Below are positions 49,674-59,146 of a DNA stretch of 64,000 bases, in pieces. Position 1 is the first letter of the stretch. The number at the start of each line of letters is the position of its first letter. Source of the stretch: Pseudomonas alcaligenes (GTDB taxonomy: Bacteria > Pseudomonadota > Gammaproteobacteria > Pseudomonadales > Pseudomonadaceae). Below the pieces are notes generated by a model, which made no database searches, was not told where the DNA came from, and was given only the letters and a program-made list of their open reading frames with translations. Made by a program: the position numbers and the translations under genes. The stretch is from positions 2,547,001-2,611,000 of the forward strand of contig NZ_CP154874.1 in assembly GCF_041729615.1 (NCBI RefSeq), written 5' to 3'.

Positions 49674-49996
49674 AAAATAATGGACCATGAGGCCGCGCCC
49701 CAGCAGGGGCTTACGGGGTAAGTGGCCGTTTTTTGGCGCCTGCAGCCCTGCTGGCGCTATGCTCTTTTTACGCCATCCGCCTGAAATGTTTGACATATTT
49801 TACGTCTCTGGAGAGACTGTGTGGGCGGTTCGACTGTTATGCGGCCGTCGCGGGTGGTCCGTTACCTCCCATTCCCATGCCTCCAGGTGAGGCCCAGCTA
49901 CGCCGCCGACAGACGGAACCGTGCCAAACAGGTAGCGCGTCGATCTCCCGACCCACCTGCACAGCAACGGCAGATCGATCTGCCCCAAGGTGACGT
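49674..49996. other. 323-bp gene-free stretch before pauD-type gene
   Basis: After the LysR stop come GCCCC/GGGGC and CTTAC/GTAAG hairpins (49697-49722) followed by a T6 run at ~49729, a possible terminator. Then come the operator-like word at 49787-49804 and a GTCTCT-GG-AGAGAC inverted repeat at 49804-49817. About 180 bp of ordinary GC-rich leader follows up to the ATG, without a recognisable ORF. Confidence 0.5.
49787..49804 (+). promoter_or_regulatory. Possible PauR-type operator / promoter before pauD
   Basis: TGTTTGACATATTTTACG contains a TTGACA -35-like hexamer and resembles the word before pauB. If TTGACA is a -35, no clean -10 follows at 17 bp, so this may be an operator rather than a promoter. 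Confidence 0.4.
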
Positions 49997-50794
49997 ATGT
50001 CCAACAACAGTGCCAAGAACACTTCTTCCAAACGCAAACCCGTCGTGTTGATGTCCATGGGCGCCCAGGAGCGCAAGGGCCACGACTATCAGGTAATGAC
50101 TCACAAATACATCACGCCGCTGGTGGAGATCGCCGGCTGCGTACCCGTGCTGGTGCCCACCTGCTGTGGTGCCGATGACCTCGAGCAATACCTGGACATG
50201 GCCGACGGCGTGTACCTGACCGGTGCCGGTTCGAACATCGACCCGACCCTCTACGGCCAGGAGAACCTCACCCCGGAGAAGGGTCAGGATCGCGACCGCG
50301 ACCTGTTCGACCTGCCGCTGATCAAGGCCGCCATCGCCCGTGGCCTGCCGGTCTTCGGCATCTGCCGCGGCATGCAGGAAATCAACGTGGCCCTGGGCGG
50401 CGACATTCACCAGAAGGTGTATGCCGAGCCGGGCTTCAACGACCATCGCGAAAACCCCGAGGACCCGGTGGCGGTGCAGTACGCCGAGGCGCACAAGGTG
50501 CGCATCGAGCCGAACAGCTGGCTGGCCCGGGTGCTGGGGCGCGAGGAGATCGGCGTCAACTCGCTGCATGGCCAGGGCATCAAGACCCTGGGCAAGGGCC
50601 TGGAGCCGCTGGCCCGTGCCGAGGACGGCCTGATCGAGGCCTTCCACGCGCCGAGCCTGTCGCCCTTCCTGTTCGCCGTGCAGTGGCACCCGGAGTGGCA
50701 GGCCGCGCAGAACCCGGATTCGGTGAAGATGTTCGAGGCCTTCGGCGAGGCCTGCCGCCAGCACCAGAAAGGTGGCCAGCGCAGCGCCGCCTGA
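49997..50794 (+). CDS. Gamma-glutamyl-gamma-aminobutyrate hydrolase family protein (PuuD/PauD type)
   Basis: 265 aa class I glutamine-amidotransferase-like hydrolase. Nucleophile Cys in FGICRGMQEINVALGGDIHQKV, and the His-Glu pair in FAVQWHPEWQ; YLTGAGSNIDPTLYG and VNSLHGQGIK are also typical. Expected to release GABA from gamma-glutamyl-GABA in polyamine catabolism. ATG 49997 lies after CAAGGTGACGT. It probably works with the pauB- and kauB-type gene products. Confidence 0.9.
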   Translation: MSNNSAKNTSSKRKPVVLMSMGAQERKGHDYQVMTHKYITPLVEIAGCVPVLVPTCCGADDLEQYLDMADGVYLTGAGSNIDPTLYGQENLTPEKGQDRDRDLFDLPLIKAAIARGLPVFGICRGMQEINVALGGDIHQKVYAEPGFNDHRENPEDPVAVQYAEAHKVRIEPNSWLARVLGREEIGVNSLHGQGIKTLGKGLEPLARAEDGLIEAFHAPSLSPFLFAVQWHPEWQAAQNPDSVKMFEAFGEACRQHQKGGQRSAA

Positions 50795-50808
50795 GCCTGC
50801 AGGTCCTG

Positions 50809-50838
50809 GAAAAAGCCCGGCATATGCCGGGCTTTTTC
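50809..50838. terminator. Bidirectional terminator pauD / betT
   Basis: A 30-bp perfect palindrome centred on CATATG: GAAAAAGCCCGGC and GCCGGGCTTTTTC arms. It serves both convergent genes. Confidence 0.93.
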
Positions 50839-50841
50839 GTT

Positions 50842-52809
50842 TCAGCGCACCAGGTGCAGGTAGTGCATGTGCTTCTCGTACTGGTCGAGGATGTCGTCGA
50901 TTACCGCCTCGCGTACCCAGCCCATCACGTCGTAGTCCTGGCCGCCCTCGCGCAGGTGGACTTCGGCGCGGAAGTACTTGCGCTCCTCGTTGCCGTCGTC
51001 GCCGGTGTCCCGCAGGGCGAAGCTGGGCTGGGCGAAGGCGCGCGGGCGCACCTCGTAGCTGAAGTCGGTCTCGCTGCCATGCGCCACGGCCAGGCGCACG
51101 CGGCCGTCGGCACCGCTCTCGACCGTCGCCGGCAGGCCCTGCTTGCGCAGCTCCTCGGCCACCGCCTGGCAGGCCGGCTGCACCACTTCGTCGATGAAGC
51201 GGGTGACGTGGGCGCGGCGCGGGAACATCGCCAGGTTGCGCAGACGCCGCTGCCAGCCGCCGTGCTGACGGGCCAGCGGGCGTGAACCGTTGAGCGCCTG
51301 GAAGCGCACACCGCGCTTGGTGGCGTCCAGCTTCAGCGCGCGCAGCATGCCCCAGATGGCCGCCAGCAGGACGATGGAGAAGGGCAGGGCGCTGGCGATG
51401 GTGGCCGTCTGCAGCGCCTTGAGGCCGTCGGCCAGGAGCAGGGCGATGGCCACCACGCCGATCAGGATCGACCAGAACAGGCGCTGCCACAGCGGCGTGA
51501 CGGTCCTGCCGCCGGAGGCCAGCATGTCGACCACCAGGGCGCCGGAGTCGGCCGAGGTGACGAAGAACACCACCACCATGGCCACCGCGACCAGCGACAG
51601 CAGGTCGCTCAGCGGGAACTGTTCGAGGAAGGCGAACAGCGCCAGCGAGCTGTCGGCATTTACCGTCTCGGCCAGGCTGCCCAGGCCCTGGTTGAGCACC
51701 AGGTGGATGGCGGTGTCGCCGAACACGGTCATCCACAGCAGGGTGAAGCCGGCCGGCACGAACAGCACGCCGCTGATGAACTCGCGGATGGTGCGGCCGC
51801 GCGAGATGCGCGCGATGAACAGGCCGACGAAGGGCGACCAGGACAGCCACCAGCCCCAGTACAGCAGGGTCCAGCCACCGATCCAGTCGGTCGGCTCGTA
51901 GGCGTAGAGGTTGAAGGTCTTGCTGACGATCTCGGAGAGGTAGGCGCCGCTGTTCTGCACGAAGGTCTTGAGCAGGAGCACCGTCGGCCCCAGCACCAGG
52001 ACGAACAGCAGCAGGAACACTGCCAGCGCCAGGTTGAGCTCCGAGAGGATGCGGATGCCCTTGTTCAGGCCGCTGGCCACCGACAGCGTGGCCAGGGCGC
52101 AGATGGCGGCGATCAGGCTGATCTGCACCGGGGGGCTGACTGGCAGGCCGAACAGGTGGTGGAAGCCGCTGTTGATCTGCAGCACGCCGTAGCCCAGCGA
52201 GGTGGCCACGCCGAACACGGTGCCAAGGATGGCGAAGGTGTCCACCGCATGGCCGATGGGGCCGTGGATGCGCTCGCCGATCAGCGGGTAGAGCGCCGAA
52301 CGCAGGGTCAGCGGCAGGTCGTGGCGGAAGCAGAAGAAGGCCAGGATCAGCGCGACGATGGCGTAGATCGCCCAGGCGTGCAGGCCCCAGTGGAAGAAGG
52401 TCAGCTTCATCGCCTCGCGCGCGGCCTGCGCCGTGCCGGCCTCGCCCACTGGCGGGGCGGTGAAGTGCATCAGCGGTTCGGCCACGCCGAAGAACATCAG
52501 GCCGATGCCCATGCCGGCGGAGAACAGCATGGCGAACCAGGTGGTGTTGCGGTACTCGGGCTGGCTGTGGTCGGGGCCCAGCTTGAGGTCGCCATAGCGG
52601 CTGACGGCGAGGAATACGCAGCAGATCAGGATCAGGGCGACGGTGAGGACGTAGAACCAGCTGGCCTTGTCGATGATCCAGCTTTGCAGCCAGGCGAACT
52701 GGTCTTGTGCATGCTCCGGCAGCAGCACGCTGTAGAGCACCAGGGCGAGGATGAGAAGGGCGGAGCCGAAGAATACCGGCCGGTTGAGCGAAGACGAAGA
52801 TGCCTCCAT
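50842..52809 (-). CDS. betT: BCCT family choline/betaine transporter (BetT type)
   Basis: 655 aa. ATG 52809 (MEASSSSLNRPVFFGSALLILALVLYSVLLPEHAQ) has AAGGAGAG ~9 nt upstream. About 12 membrane helices; the BCCT signature lies around MFFGVAEPLMHF, HWGLHAWAIYAIVALILAFF and YWGWWLSWSPFVGLFIARISRGRTIREFI. A long C-terminal cytoplasmic tail (~150 residues, with LRDTGDDGNEERKYFRAEVHLREGGQDYDVMGW) is typical of osmosensing BetT. Takes up choline or related solutes. Confidence 0.93.
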   Translation of the reverse strand: MEASSSSLNRPVFFGSALLILALVLYSVLLPEHAQDQFAWLQSWIIDKASWFYVLTVALILICCVFLAVSRYGDLKLGPDHSQPEYRNTTWFAMLFSAGMGIGLMFFGVAEPLMHFTAPPVGEAGTAQAAREAMKLTFFHWGLHAWAIYAIVALILAFFCFRHDLPLTLRSALYPLIGERIHGPIGHAVDTFAILGTVFGVATSLGYGVLQINSGFHHLFGLPVSPPVQISLIAAICALATLSVASGLNKGIRILSELNLALAVFLLLFVLVLGPTVLLLKTFVQNSGAYLSEIVSKTFNLYAYEPTDWIGGWTLLYWGWWLSWSPFVGLFIARISRGRTIREFISGVLFVPAGFTLLWMTVFGDTAIHLVLNQGLGSLAETVNADSSLALFAFLEQFPLSDLLSLVAVAMVVVFFVTSADSGALVVDMLASGGRTVTPLWQRLFWSILIGVVAIALLLADGLKALQTATIASALPFSIVLLAAIWGMLRALKLDATKRGVRFQALNGSRPLARQHGGWQRRLRNLAMFPRRAHVTRFIDEVVQPACQAVAEELRKQGLPATVESGADGRVRLAVAHGSETDFSYEVRPRAFAQPSFALRDTGDDGNEERKYFRAEVHLREGGQDYDVMGWVREAVIDDILDQYEKHMHYLHLVR

Positions 52810-52922
52810 TGAGCTAGCTCTCCTTGTTATCGGATGGGCCGCCAAGGGCGGAAGGCCAGCCATCCTAACACAGATCGATAGCTTTTTTCTCTGAGGAGTC
52901 TGCTCCTGATAATTCCGTTGGA

Positions 52923-54419
52923 TCAGATGCCGTTGCTGGGACGGTACTGCAGGGCCTCGGCCAGGTGCGCGCGGCCGATCTCGCTGGCGCCTTCCAGGTC
53001 GGCCAGGGTGCGCGCCACCTTGAGTAGGCGATGGGCTGCCCGCAGCGACAGGTTGAGGCGTTCGCAGGCCTGCTCCAGCCACAGCCGGTCGGCCTCGGGC
53101 AGGCGGCAATGCTGCTGCAGGCCCGGCAGATCGAGGAAGGCATTGGCGCAGCCCTGGCGCGCGAGCTGGCGCTGGCGTGCCTGGCTGACGCGGGCGGCGA
53201 CCCGGGCGCTGCTCTCGCCAGCCTGGCTGCTGGCCAGCAGGCTGGTGCTTTCGCGCGCCACGGTGAGGTGCAGGTCGATGCGGTCGAGCAGCGGCCCGGA
53301 CAGCTTGGCGCGGTAGCGCTGGATCTGTTCAGGAGTGCAGCGGCAGCGGCCGCCGGGGTCGCCCAGGTAGCCGCAGGGGCAGGGGTTCATCGCCGCCACC
53401 AGCTGGAAGCGCGCAGGGAAGCGCACCTTGTCGCGGGCCCGGGCGATCACGATATGGCCGGACTCCAGAGGCTCGCGCAGGACCTCGAGGACCTTGCGGT
53501 CGAACTCGGGCAGCTCGTCGAGGAACAGGATGCCGTGATGGGCCAGGCTGATCTCGCCGGGTTGCGGGCGGCTGCCGCCACCGACCAGCGCCGGCCCGGA
53601 GGCACTGTGATGCGGCTGGCGGAAGGGTCGGCGCGGCCAGGCGGTGAGCGGCGCATGGCTGGCCACCGAATGGATGGCCGCCACTTCCAGCGCCTCCTCC
53701 TCGGACAGTGCGGGCAGCAGGCCGGGCAGGCGGCTGGCCAGCAGGGTCTTGCCGGTGCCCGGAGGCCCGCTGAGCAGCAGGTTGTGGCCGCCGCTGGCGG
53801 CGATCAGCAGGGCGCGCTTGGCCGCCAGCTGGCCCTGCACTTCGGCCAGGTCGGGGTAAGCCGCTTCCTGGCGCAGCAGGCCGTTGGCCTGATAGGGCGA
53901 TAACGGCGTGTGGCCGTTGAGGTGGGCGGCGATCTGCAGCAGGTGGTCGACTGCCAGCACCTTGAGGCCCGAGGCCAGGCTGGCTTCCTCAGCATTGGCC
54001 CGCGGCACCACCAGGGTGCGTCCGGCGGCGCGGGCGGCCAGGGCGGCGGGCAGCACGCCCTGTACCGCGCGCAGCTCGCCGGACAGCGCCAGCTCGCCCA
54101 GGCATTCCAGTTCGCCCAGGCCGGCCGCCGGCACCTGCTCGCTGGCCGCCAGCACGCCGAGGGCGATGGCCAGGTCGAAGCGGCCGCCGTCCTTGGGCAG
54201 GTCGGCAGGCGCCAGGTTGAGGGTGATGCGCCGCGGCGGGAAATCGAAGCCGGCGTTCTGGATCGCACTGCGCACGCGATCCTTGCTTTCCTTGACCGCG
54301 GTTTCCGGCAGGCCGACCAGGGTCAGGGCTGGCAGGCCGTTGGCCAGGTGCGCCTCGACGGTGACGGGCGGCGCTTCGACGCCGACCTGGGCGCGGCTGT
54401 GGACGATGGCGAGGGACAT
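52923..54419 (-). CDS. comM: YifB/ComM family Mg-chelatase-like AAA+ ATPase
   Basis: 498 aa. N-terminal ChlI domain (VEAHLANGLPALTLVGLPETAVKESKDRVRSAIQNAGFDFP), Walker A LLSGPPGTGKTLLASRLPG, Walker B HHGILFLDELPEF and a C-terminal Mg-chelatase region (LNLSLRAAHRLLKVARTLADLEGA). ComM is a branch-migration helicase helping natural transformation in relatives such as Vibrio. Length normal; stop is near the betT start region. Confidence 0.93.
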   Translation of the reverse strand: MSLAIVHSRAQVGVEAPPVTVEAHLANGLPALTLVGLPETAVKESKDRVRSAIQNAGFDFPPRRITLNLAPADLPKDGGRFDLAIALGVLAASEQVPAAGLGELECLGELALSGELRAVQGVLPAALAARAAGRTLVVPRANAEEASLASGLKVLAVDHLLQIAAHLNGHTPLSPYQANGLLRQEAAYPDLAEVQGQLAAKRALLIAASGGHNLLLSGPPGTGKTLLASRLPGLLPALSEEEALEVAAIHSVASHAPLTAWPRRPFRQPHHSASGPALVGGGSRPQPGEISLAHHGILFLDELPEFDRKVLEVLREPLESGHIVIARARDKVRFPARFQLVAAMNPCPCGYLGDPGGRCRCTPEQIQRYRAKLSGPLLDRIDLHLTVARESTSLLASSQAGESSARVAARVSQARQRQLARQGCANAFLDLPGLQQHCRLPEADRLWLEQACERLNLSLRAAHRLLKVARTLADLEGASEIGRAHLAEALQYRPSNGI

Positions 54420-54450
54420 GGATCACTCCTTGATCGCATGCCGCCGAGGC

Positions 54451-54711
54451 TTATTCGGCGGGTGGGTTCTGCCTGGCTTCCAGCTCTGCCAGCTTGGCCT
54501 CCAGGGCTTCCAGGCGCGCACGGGTACGCGCCAGTACGGCCATCTGGCTGTCGAATTCTTCGCGGCTGACCAGGTCCAGCTTGCCGAAGGCGCTCTGCAG
54601 CAGGGCCTTGAGCTGGGCTTCGATCTCGCCGCGCGGCAGCGGGTTGTCGCCGCTGAACAGGCGCGAGGCGTGGCTGGCGAGGGTGTCGAGGATGGCTTTG
54701 GGCGGCAGCAT
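54451..54711 (-). CDS. ubiK: Ubiquinone biosynthesis accessory factor UbiK (BMFP/YqiC)
   Basis: 86 aa. ATG 54711 (MLPPKAILDTLASHASRLF); the longer frame to 54915 is rejected. The C-terminal half is a coiled coil (SREEFDSQMAVLARTRARLEALEAKLAELEARQ), as in the BMFP family. UbiK binds UbiJ and helps aerobic ubiquinone synthesis. It is 31 bp upstream of comM on the same strand. Confidence 0.88.
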   Translation of the reverse strand: MLPPKAILDTLASHASRLFSGDNPLPRGEIEAQLKALLQSAFGKLDLVSREEFDSQMAVLARTRARLEALEAKLAELEARQNPPAE

Positions 54712-54816
54712 GGCGGGTCGTTCCGGTGGCAAACGGCGGCAGTGTAGCACGCGGGGCGCGCCGGCCGGGCCGGACGGGGCAGGTGCACGATTTTCGCTCA
54801 CTGGGCGCGCCGGCTC

Positions 54817-54833
54817 TGCACCAATGCTGTGCA
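54817..54833 (+). promoter_or_regulatory. NtrC-like enhancer site
   Basis: TGCACC-AATGC-TGTGCA matches the NtrC consensus TGCACC-N5-GGTGCA with one mismatch, 77 bp upstream of the sigma-54 -24 element. A GGTGCA half-site lies at 54782. Confidence 0.65.
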
Positions 54834-54879
54834 ATGACTGATCGGTCGTTGTTGTGGCGATTTCTGCGGTCCGCCCTAA

Positions 54880-55452
<573 letters not shown>

Positions 55453-55487
55453 GCCTCAGAACCCCACACGCCCCAGGAGAAAAACAC

Positions 55488-56804
55488 ATGACTCTGCGTA
55501 AGATCGCAGGGCTTGGAGCCCTGCTGTCCCTCGTAACCCCTGGCCTGGCCATGGCTGACGAGGTTGTTCTCAACTCCGGCGACACCGCCTGGATGCTTAC
55601 CGCGACCGCGCTGGTGCTGTTCATGACCATCCCGGGCCTGGCGCTGTTCTACAGCGGCATGGTGCGCTCCAAGAACGTTCTTTCGGTGATGATGCAGTGC
55701 TTCGCCATCACCGGCCTGATCAGCATTCTCTGGGTGGTCTACGGCTACAGCCTGGCCTTCGACACCACCGGCATGGAGAAGGGCGTCACCAACCTCAACT
55801 CCTTCGTCGGCGGTCTGAACAAGGCCTTCCTCAGCGGCCTGACCCCGGACAGCCTGATCGGCGCCTTCCCGGAGAGCGTGTTCATCGTCTTCCAGATGAC
55901 CTTCGCCATCATCACCCCGGCCCTGATCGTCGGTGCCTTCGCCGAGCGCATGAAGTTCTCCGCGATGCTGATCTTCATGGCCGTGTGGTTCACCCTGGTC
56001 TACGCGCCGATGTGCCACATGGTCTGGTCCGGTGACGGCGCCTTCCTGTGGGACGAGGGCGTGCTGGACTTCGCCGGCGGCACCGTGGTGCACATCAATG
56101 CCGGTATCGCCGGTCTGGTGGCCTGCCTGGTGCTGGGCAAGCGCAAGGGCTACCCGACCACCCCGATGGCGCCGCACAACCTCGGCTACACCCTGGTCGG
56201 TGCCGCCATGCTGTGGATCGGCTGGTTCGGCTTCAACGCCGGCTCCGCCATCGCCGCCAACGGCACCGCCGGCATGGCCATGCTGGTGACCCAGATCGCC
56301 ACCGCCGCCGCAGCGCTGGGCTGGATGTTCGCCGAGTGGATCACCCACGGTAAGCCGAGCGCCCTGGGCATCGCTTCCGGCGTGGTCGCCGGCCTGGTCG
56401 CCATCACCCCGGCTGCCGGCACCGCCGGCCCGATGGGCGCCCTGGTGATCGGTCTGGCTTCCGGCGTGATCTGCTTCTTCTGCGCCACCAGCCTCAAGCG
56501 CAAGCTGGGCTACGACGATTCCCTGGACGCCTTCGGCGTACACGGCATCGGCGGTATCGTCGGCGCCATCCTCACCGGCGTGTTCGCTGCACCGGTACTG
56601 GGCGGCTTCGGTAGCGTGGAAGACATTGGCGCCCAGGTCTGGATCCAGATCGTCGGCGTGCTGGTCACCGTGGTCTACACCGGCATCGTCACCTTCGTCA
56701 TCCTCAAGGTGCTGGACCTGGTGATGGGCCTGCGCGTGACCGAGGAGCAAGAGACCGTCGGTCTCGACCTCTCCGAGCACAACGAGCGCGGCTACAACCT
56801 GTAA
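55488..56804 (+). CDS. amtB: Ammonium transporter AmtB
   Basis: 438 aa. Cleavable signal peptide (MTLRKIAGLGALLSLVTPGLAMADEV) then 11 membrane helices. Amt landmarks include LFYSGMVRSKNVLSVMMQCF, the pore His region of DFAGGTVVHINAGIAGL and DAFGVHGIGGIVGAIL. In the classic glnK-amtB operon, membrane-bound and regulated by GlnK. Confidence 0.96.
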   Translation: MTLRKIAGLGALLSLVTPGLAMADEVVLNSGDTAWMLTATALVLFMTIPGLALFYSGMVRSKNVLSVMMQCFAITGLISILWVVYGYSLAFDTTGMEKGVTNLNSFVGGLNKAFLSGLTPDSLIGAFPESVFIVFQMTFAIITPALIVGAFAERMKFSAMLIFMAVWFTLVYAPMCHMVWSGDGAFLWDEGVLDFAGGTVVHINAGIAGLVACLVLGKRKGYPTTPMAPHNLGYTLVGAAMLWIGWFGFNAGSAIAANGTAGMAMLVTQIATAAAALGWMFAEWITHGKPSALGIASGVVAGLVAITPAAGTAGPMGALVIGLASGVICFFCATSLKRKLGYDDSLDAFGVHGIGGIVGAILTGVFAAPVLGGFGSVEDIGAQVWIQIVGVLVTVVYTGIVTFVILKVLDLVMGLRVTEEQETVGLDLSEHNERGYNL

Positions 56805-56823
56805 GCCTCGCAGCTGTAAGAGA

Positions 56824-56847
56824 ACGCCCGGTCCGCCGGGCGTTTTT
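56824..56847 (+). terminator. Terminator after amtB
   Basis: ACGCCCGG, loop TCCG, CCGGGCGT then TTTTT, 20 bp past the amtB stop, separating it from the second ammonium transporter gene. Confidence 0.9.
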
Positions 56848-56898
56848 CTGTCCGCGCCAACGGCGGCGCGATGCGTTCCCGGTACAAAGGAGTACCCC

Positions 56899-58149
56899 AT
56901 GGACAGTACGGCCCTGATCCCCCTGCAGTACGCGCTGGATACCTTCTATTTCCTCATCTGTGGCGCCCTGGTGATGTGGATGGCGGCGGGCTTCGCCATG
57001 CTCGAATCGGGCCTGGTGCGCGCCAAGAACACCACCGAGATCCTGACCAAGAACATCGTCCTCTATGCCCTGGCCTGCGTGGTCTATCTGCTGCTCGGCT
57101 ACTACCTGATGTATGGCGGCGCCGCCGGTGGCGTGCTGCCCAACTTCGGCTTCCTGATCGGTACCGAGCACGCCGTGGACACGGTGGCGGCCGGTGGCGA
57201 GGGTGCGCCCTACTACGCCAAGCGCGCCGACTTCTTCTTCCAGGTGGTGTTCGTCGCCACCGCCATGTCGATCGTCTCCGGTGCCGTGGCCGAGCGCATG
57301 AAGCTGTGGGCCTTCCTGGTCTTCGCCCTGTTCATGTGCGGCCTGATCTACCCGGTGGGAGGCTACTGGACCTGGGGCGGCGGCTTCCTCAAGGAGGCCG
57401 GCTTCAAGGACTTCGCCGGCTCCGGCATCGTTCACCTGGCCGGCGCCACCGCGGCCCTGGCCGGGGTCATCCTGCTCGGCCCGCGCAAGGGCAAGTACGG
57501 CAGCCAGGGACAGATCAACGCCATCCCAGGCGCCAACCTGCCGCTGGCCACCCTGGGCACCTTCATCCTCTGGTTCGGCTGGTTCGGCTTCAACGGCGGC
57601 TCGCAGCTGAAGATCAGCACCATCGCCGACGCCAACGCGGTGGCCGCGGTGTTCGTCAACACCAACCTGGCCGCTGCCGGTGGCCTGCTGGCGGCGCTGG
57701 TGGTGGCACGCATCCTGTTCGGCAAGGCCGACCTGACCATGATCCTCAATGGTGCCCTGGCCGGCCTGGTGGCCATCACCGCCGAGCCGTCGACGCCGAG
57801 CGGCGTACAGGCCGCGCTGATCGGTGCGGTCGGCGGCGTACTGGTGGTGTTCAGCATCCTGCTACTGGACCGGCTGCGCATCGACGACCCGGTCGGCGCC
57901 ATCTCGGTGCATGGCGCCAGCGGTATCTGGGGTGTGCTGGCCGTGCCGCTGACCAATGCCGATGCCAGCTTTTCCGCGCAGCTGCTCGGTGTTACCTGCA
58001 TCTTCGCCTGGGTATTCATAGCCAGCCTGCTGGTGTGGGGACTGATCAAGCTGGTGATGGGGCTGCGCGTCAGCGAGGAGGACGAGTACGAGGGGGTCGA
58101 CATCGCCGAGTGCGGGATGGAGGCCTACCCCGAGTTCACCCGCAAATAG
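56899..58149 (+). CDS. Second ammonium transporter (Amt family)
   Basis: 416 aa without a signal peptide; starts [52 protein letters not shown]. Pore His motif in [17 protein letters not shown] and [22 protein letters not shown]. It is clearly diverged from the neighbouring AmtB (no signal sequence, longer periplasmic segment [25 protein letters not shown]), so it is not a recent duplication. Follows its own terminator-separated unit; regulation not evident. Confidence 0.93.
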   Translation: MDSTALIPLQYALDTFYFLICGALVMWMAAGFAMLESGLVRAKNTTEILTKNIVLYALACVVYLLLGYYLMYGGAAGGVLPNFGFLIGTEHAVDTVAAGGEGAPYYAKRADFFFQVVFVATAMSIVSGAVAERMKLWAFLVFALFMCGLIYPVGGYWTWGGGFLKEAGFKDFAGSGIVHLAGATAALAGVILLGPRKGKYGSQGQINAIPGANLPLATLGTFILWFGWFGFNGGSQLKISTIADANAVAAVFVNTNLAAAGGLLAALVVARILFGKADLTMILNGALAGLVAITAEPSTPSGVQAALIGAVGGVLVVFSILLLDRLRIDDPVGAISVHGASGIWGVLAVPLTNADASFSAQLLGVTCIFAWVFIASLLVWGLIKLVMGLRVSEEDEYEGVDIAECGMEAYPEFTRK

Positions 58150-58168
58150 TCGCCTCGGCAGTCGTTGC

Positions 58169-58197
58169 AAAGGGCGCTGCGGCGCCCTTTGCTTTTT
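58169..58197 (+). terminator. Terminator after second ammonium transporter
   Basis: AAAGGGCGC, loop TGCG, GCGCCCTTT then GCTTTTT, 19 bp past the stop. Confidence 0.85.
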
Positions 58198-58246
58198 CTG
58201 CGGCCGCGCTAGAATGCGCCCCCAACGGATGCTGCGGGCGGCTGCG

Positions 58247-58672
58247 ATGTGGCAACAACGGCTGATCGAACTGCGCCCGCGGGCGCGCGGTTTTCACCTG
58301 GTGACCGACGAGCTGGTGGCGGCGCTGCCGGAACTGGCCCAGTGCCGCATCGGTCTGCTGCACCTGTGGCTGCAGCACACGTCGGCCTCGCTGACCATCA
58401 ACGAGAATGCCGATGGCGCGGTACGGCGTGACTTCGAGCGCTTCTTCAACCGTCTTGTGCCCCAGGGCGAAGGTGGCTACGAGCACGACTACGAGGGGCC
58501 GGACGATCTGCCGGCGCACTTCAAGTCGAGCCTGCTCGGCTGTCAGCTGAGCCTGCCGGTCAGCGAGGGGCGCCTGGCACTTGGCACCTGGCAGGGTATC
58601 TATCTCGGCGAGCACCGCGATCATGGTGGTTCACGCCGGGTACTGGCGACCCTGCAGGGCGAATGGCGTTGA
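58247..58672 (+). CDS. YjbQ / UPF0047 family protein
   Basis: 141 aa. Family core [38 protein letters not shown] and [45 protein letters not shown] 58247 matches usual length; ATG 58214 is an alternative. Members may have thiamine-phosphate-synthase-like activity, but the true role is unclear. Confidence 0.92.
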   Translation: MWQQRLIELRPRARGFHLVTDELVAALPELAQCRIGLLHLWLQHTSASLTINENADGAVRRDFERFFNRLVPQGEGGYEHDYEGPDDLPAHFKSSLLGCQLSLPVSEGRLALGTWQGIYLGEHRDHGGSRRVLATLQGEWR

Positions 58673-58760
58673 AGACCGAAGAATTTTTTCCGGTGGCATG
58701 TTTGCAATGCGTGCCACTGGGCTATAAGTAACCTGCTTTGCGCAAGTCATGAGGTAGAAC

Positions 58761-59090
58761 ATGAGCGACGAAGAACTGGAACAGGACGACCTGGAAGGCG
58801 CCGACGAGGATGACGGCGAGGAGCTGGAAGCGGCCGATGCCGGTGATGATGGCGAGGACGACGGCAGCGATGCCGTAGAGCCTGGCAGCAAGCCGAGCAA
58901 GAAGGCCAAGGCAGCCGAGGAAGTCGAGGAACTGCCCAGTGTAGAAGCCAAGCAGAAGGAGCGCGACGCCCTGGCCCGTGCCATGGAAGAGTTCCTTTCG
59001 CGCGGTGGCAAGGTCCAGGAGATCGAGCCCAACGTGGTGGCCGATCCGCCCAAGAAGCCGGACAGCAAGTACGGCAGCCGCCCCATCTGA
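58761..59090 (+). CDS. sutA: RNA polymerase-associated regulator SutA
   Basis: 109 aa. An acidic, disordered N-terminus of ~60 residues (DDLEGADEDDGEELEAADAG) is followed by a conserved helical core (ELPSVEAKQKERDALARAMEEFLSRGGKVQEIEP) and a polar tail (NVVADPPKKPDSKYGSRPI). SutA in P. aeruginosa binds RNA polymerase and stimulates transcription in slow growth. Acidic-domain length varies between species; the core is what identifies it. Confidence 0.93.
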   Translation: MSDEELEQDDLEGADEDDGEELEAADAGDDGEDDGSDAVEPGSKPSKKAKAAEEVEELPSVEAKQKERDALARAMEEFLSRGGKVQEIEPNVVADPPKKPDSKYGSRPI

Positions 59091-59103
59091 GGACGGTCGC
59101 CGC

Positions 59104-59139
59104 CATGAAAAAGCCCGCCATCCGGCGGGCTTTTTCATG
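59104..59139. terminator. Bidirectional terminator sutA / HAD
   Basis: A 16-bp perfect stem: CATGAAAAAGCCCGCC, loop ATCC, GGCGGGCTTTTTCATG, between convergent genes. Confidence 0.93.
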
Positions 59140-59146
59140 GGCGGGT

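Noticed and set aside
49804..49930. Glycine riboswitch-like start (TCTCTGGAGAGA) before the pauD-type gene
   Set aside because: The conserved CCGAAGGGGCAA-type segment and the CTCTCAGG...GGACAGA end are missing.
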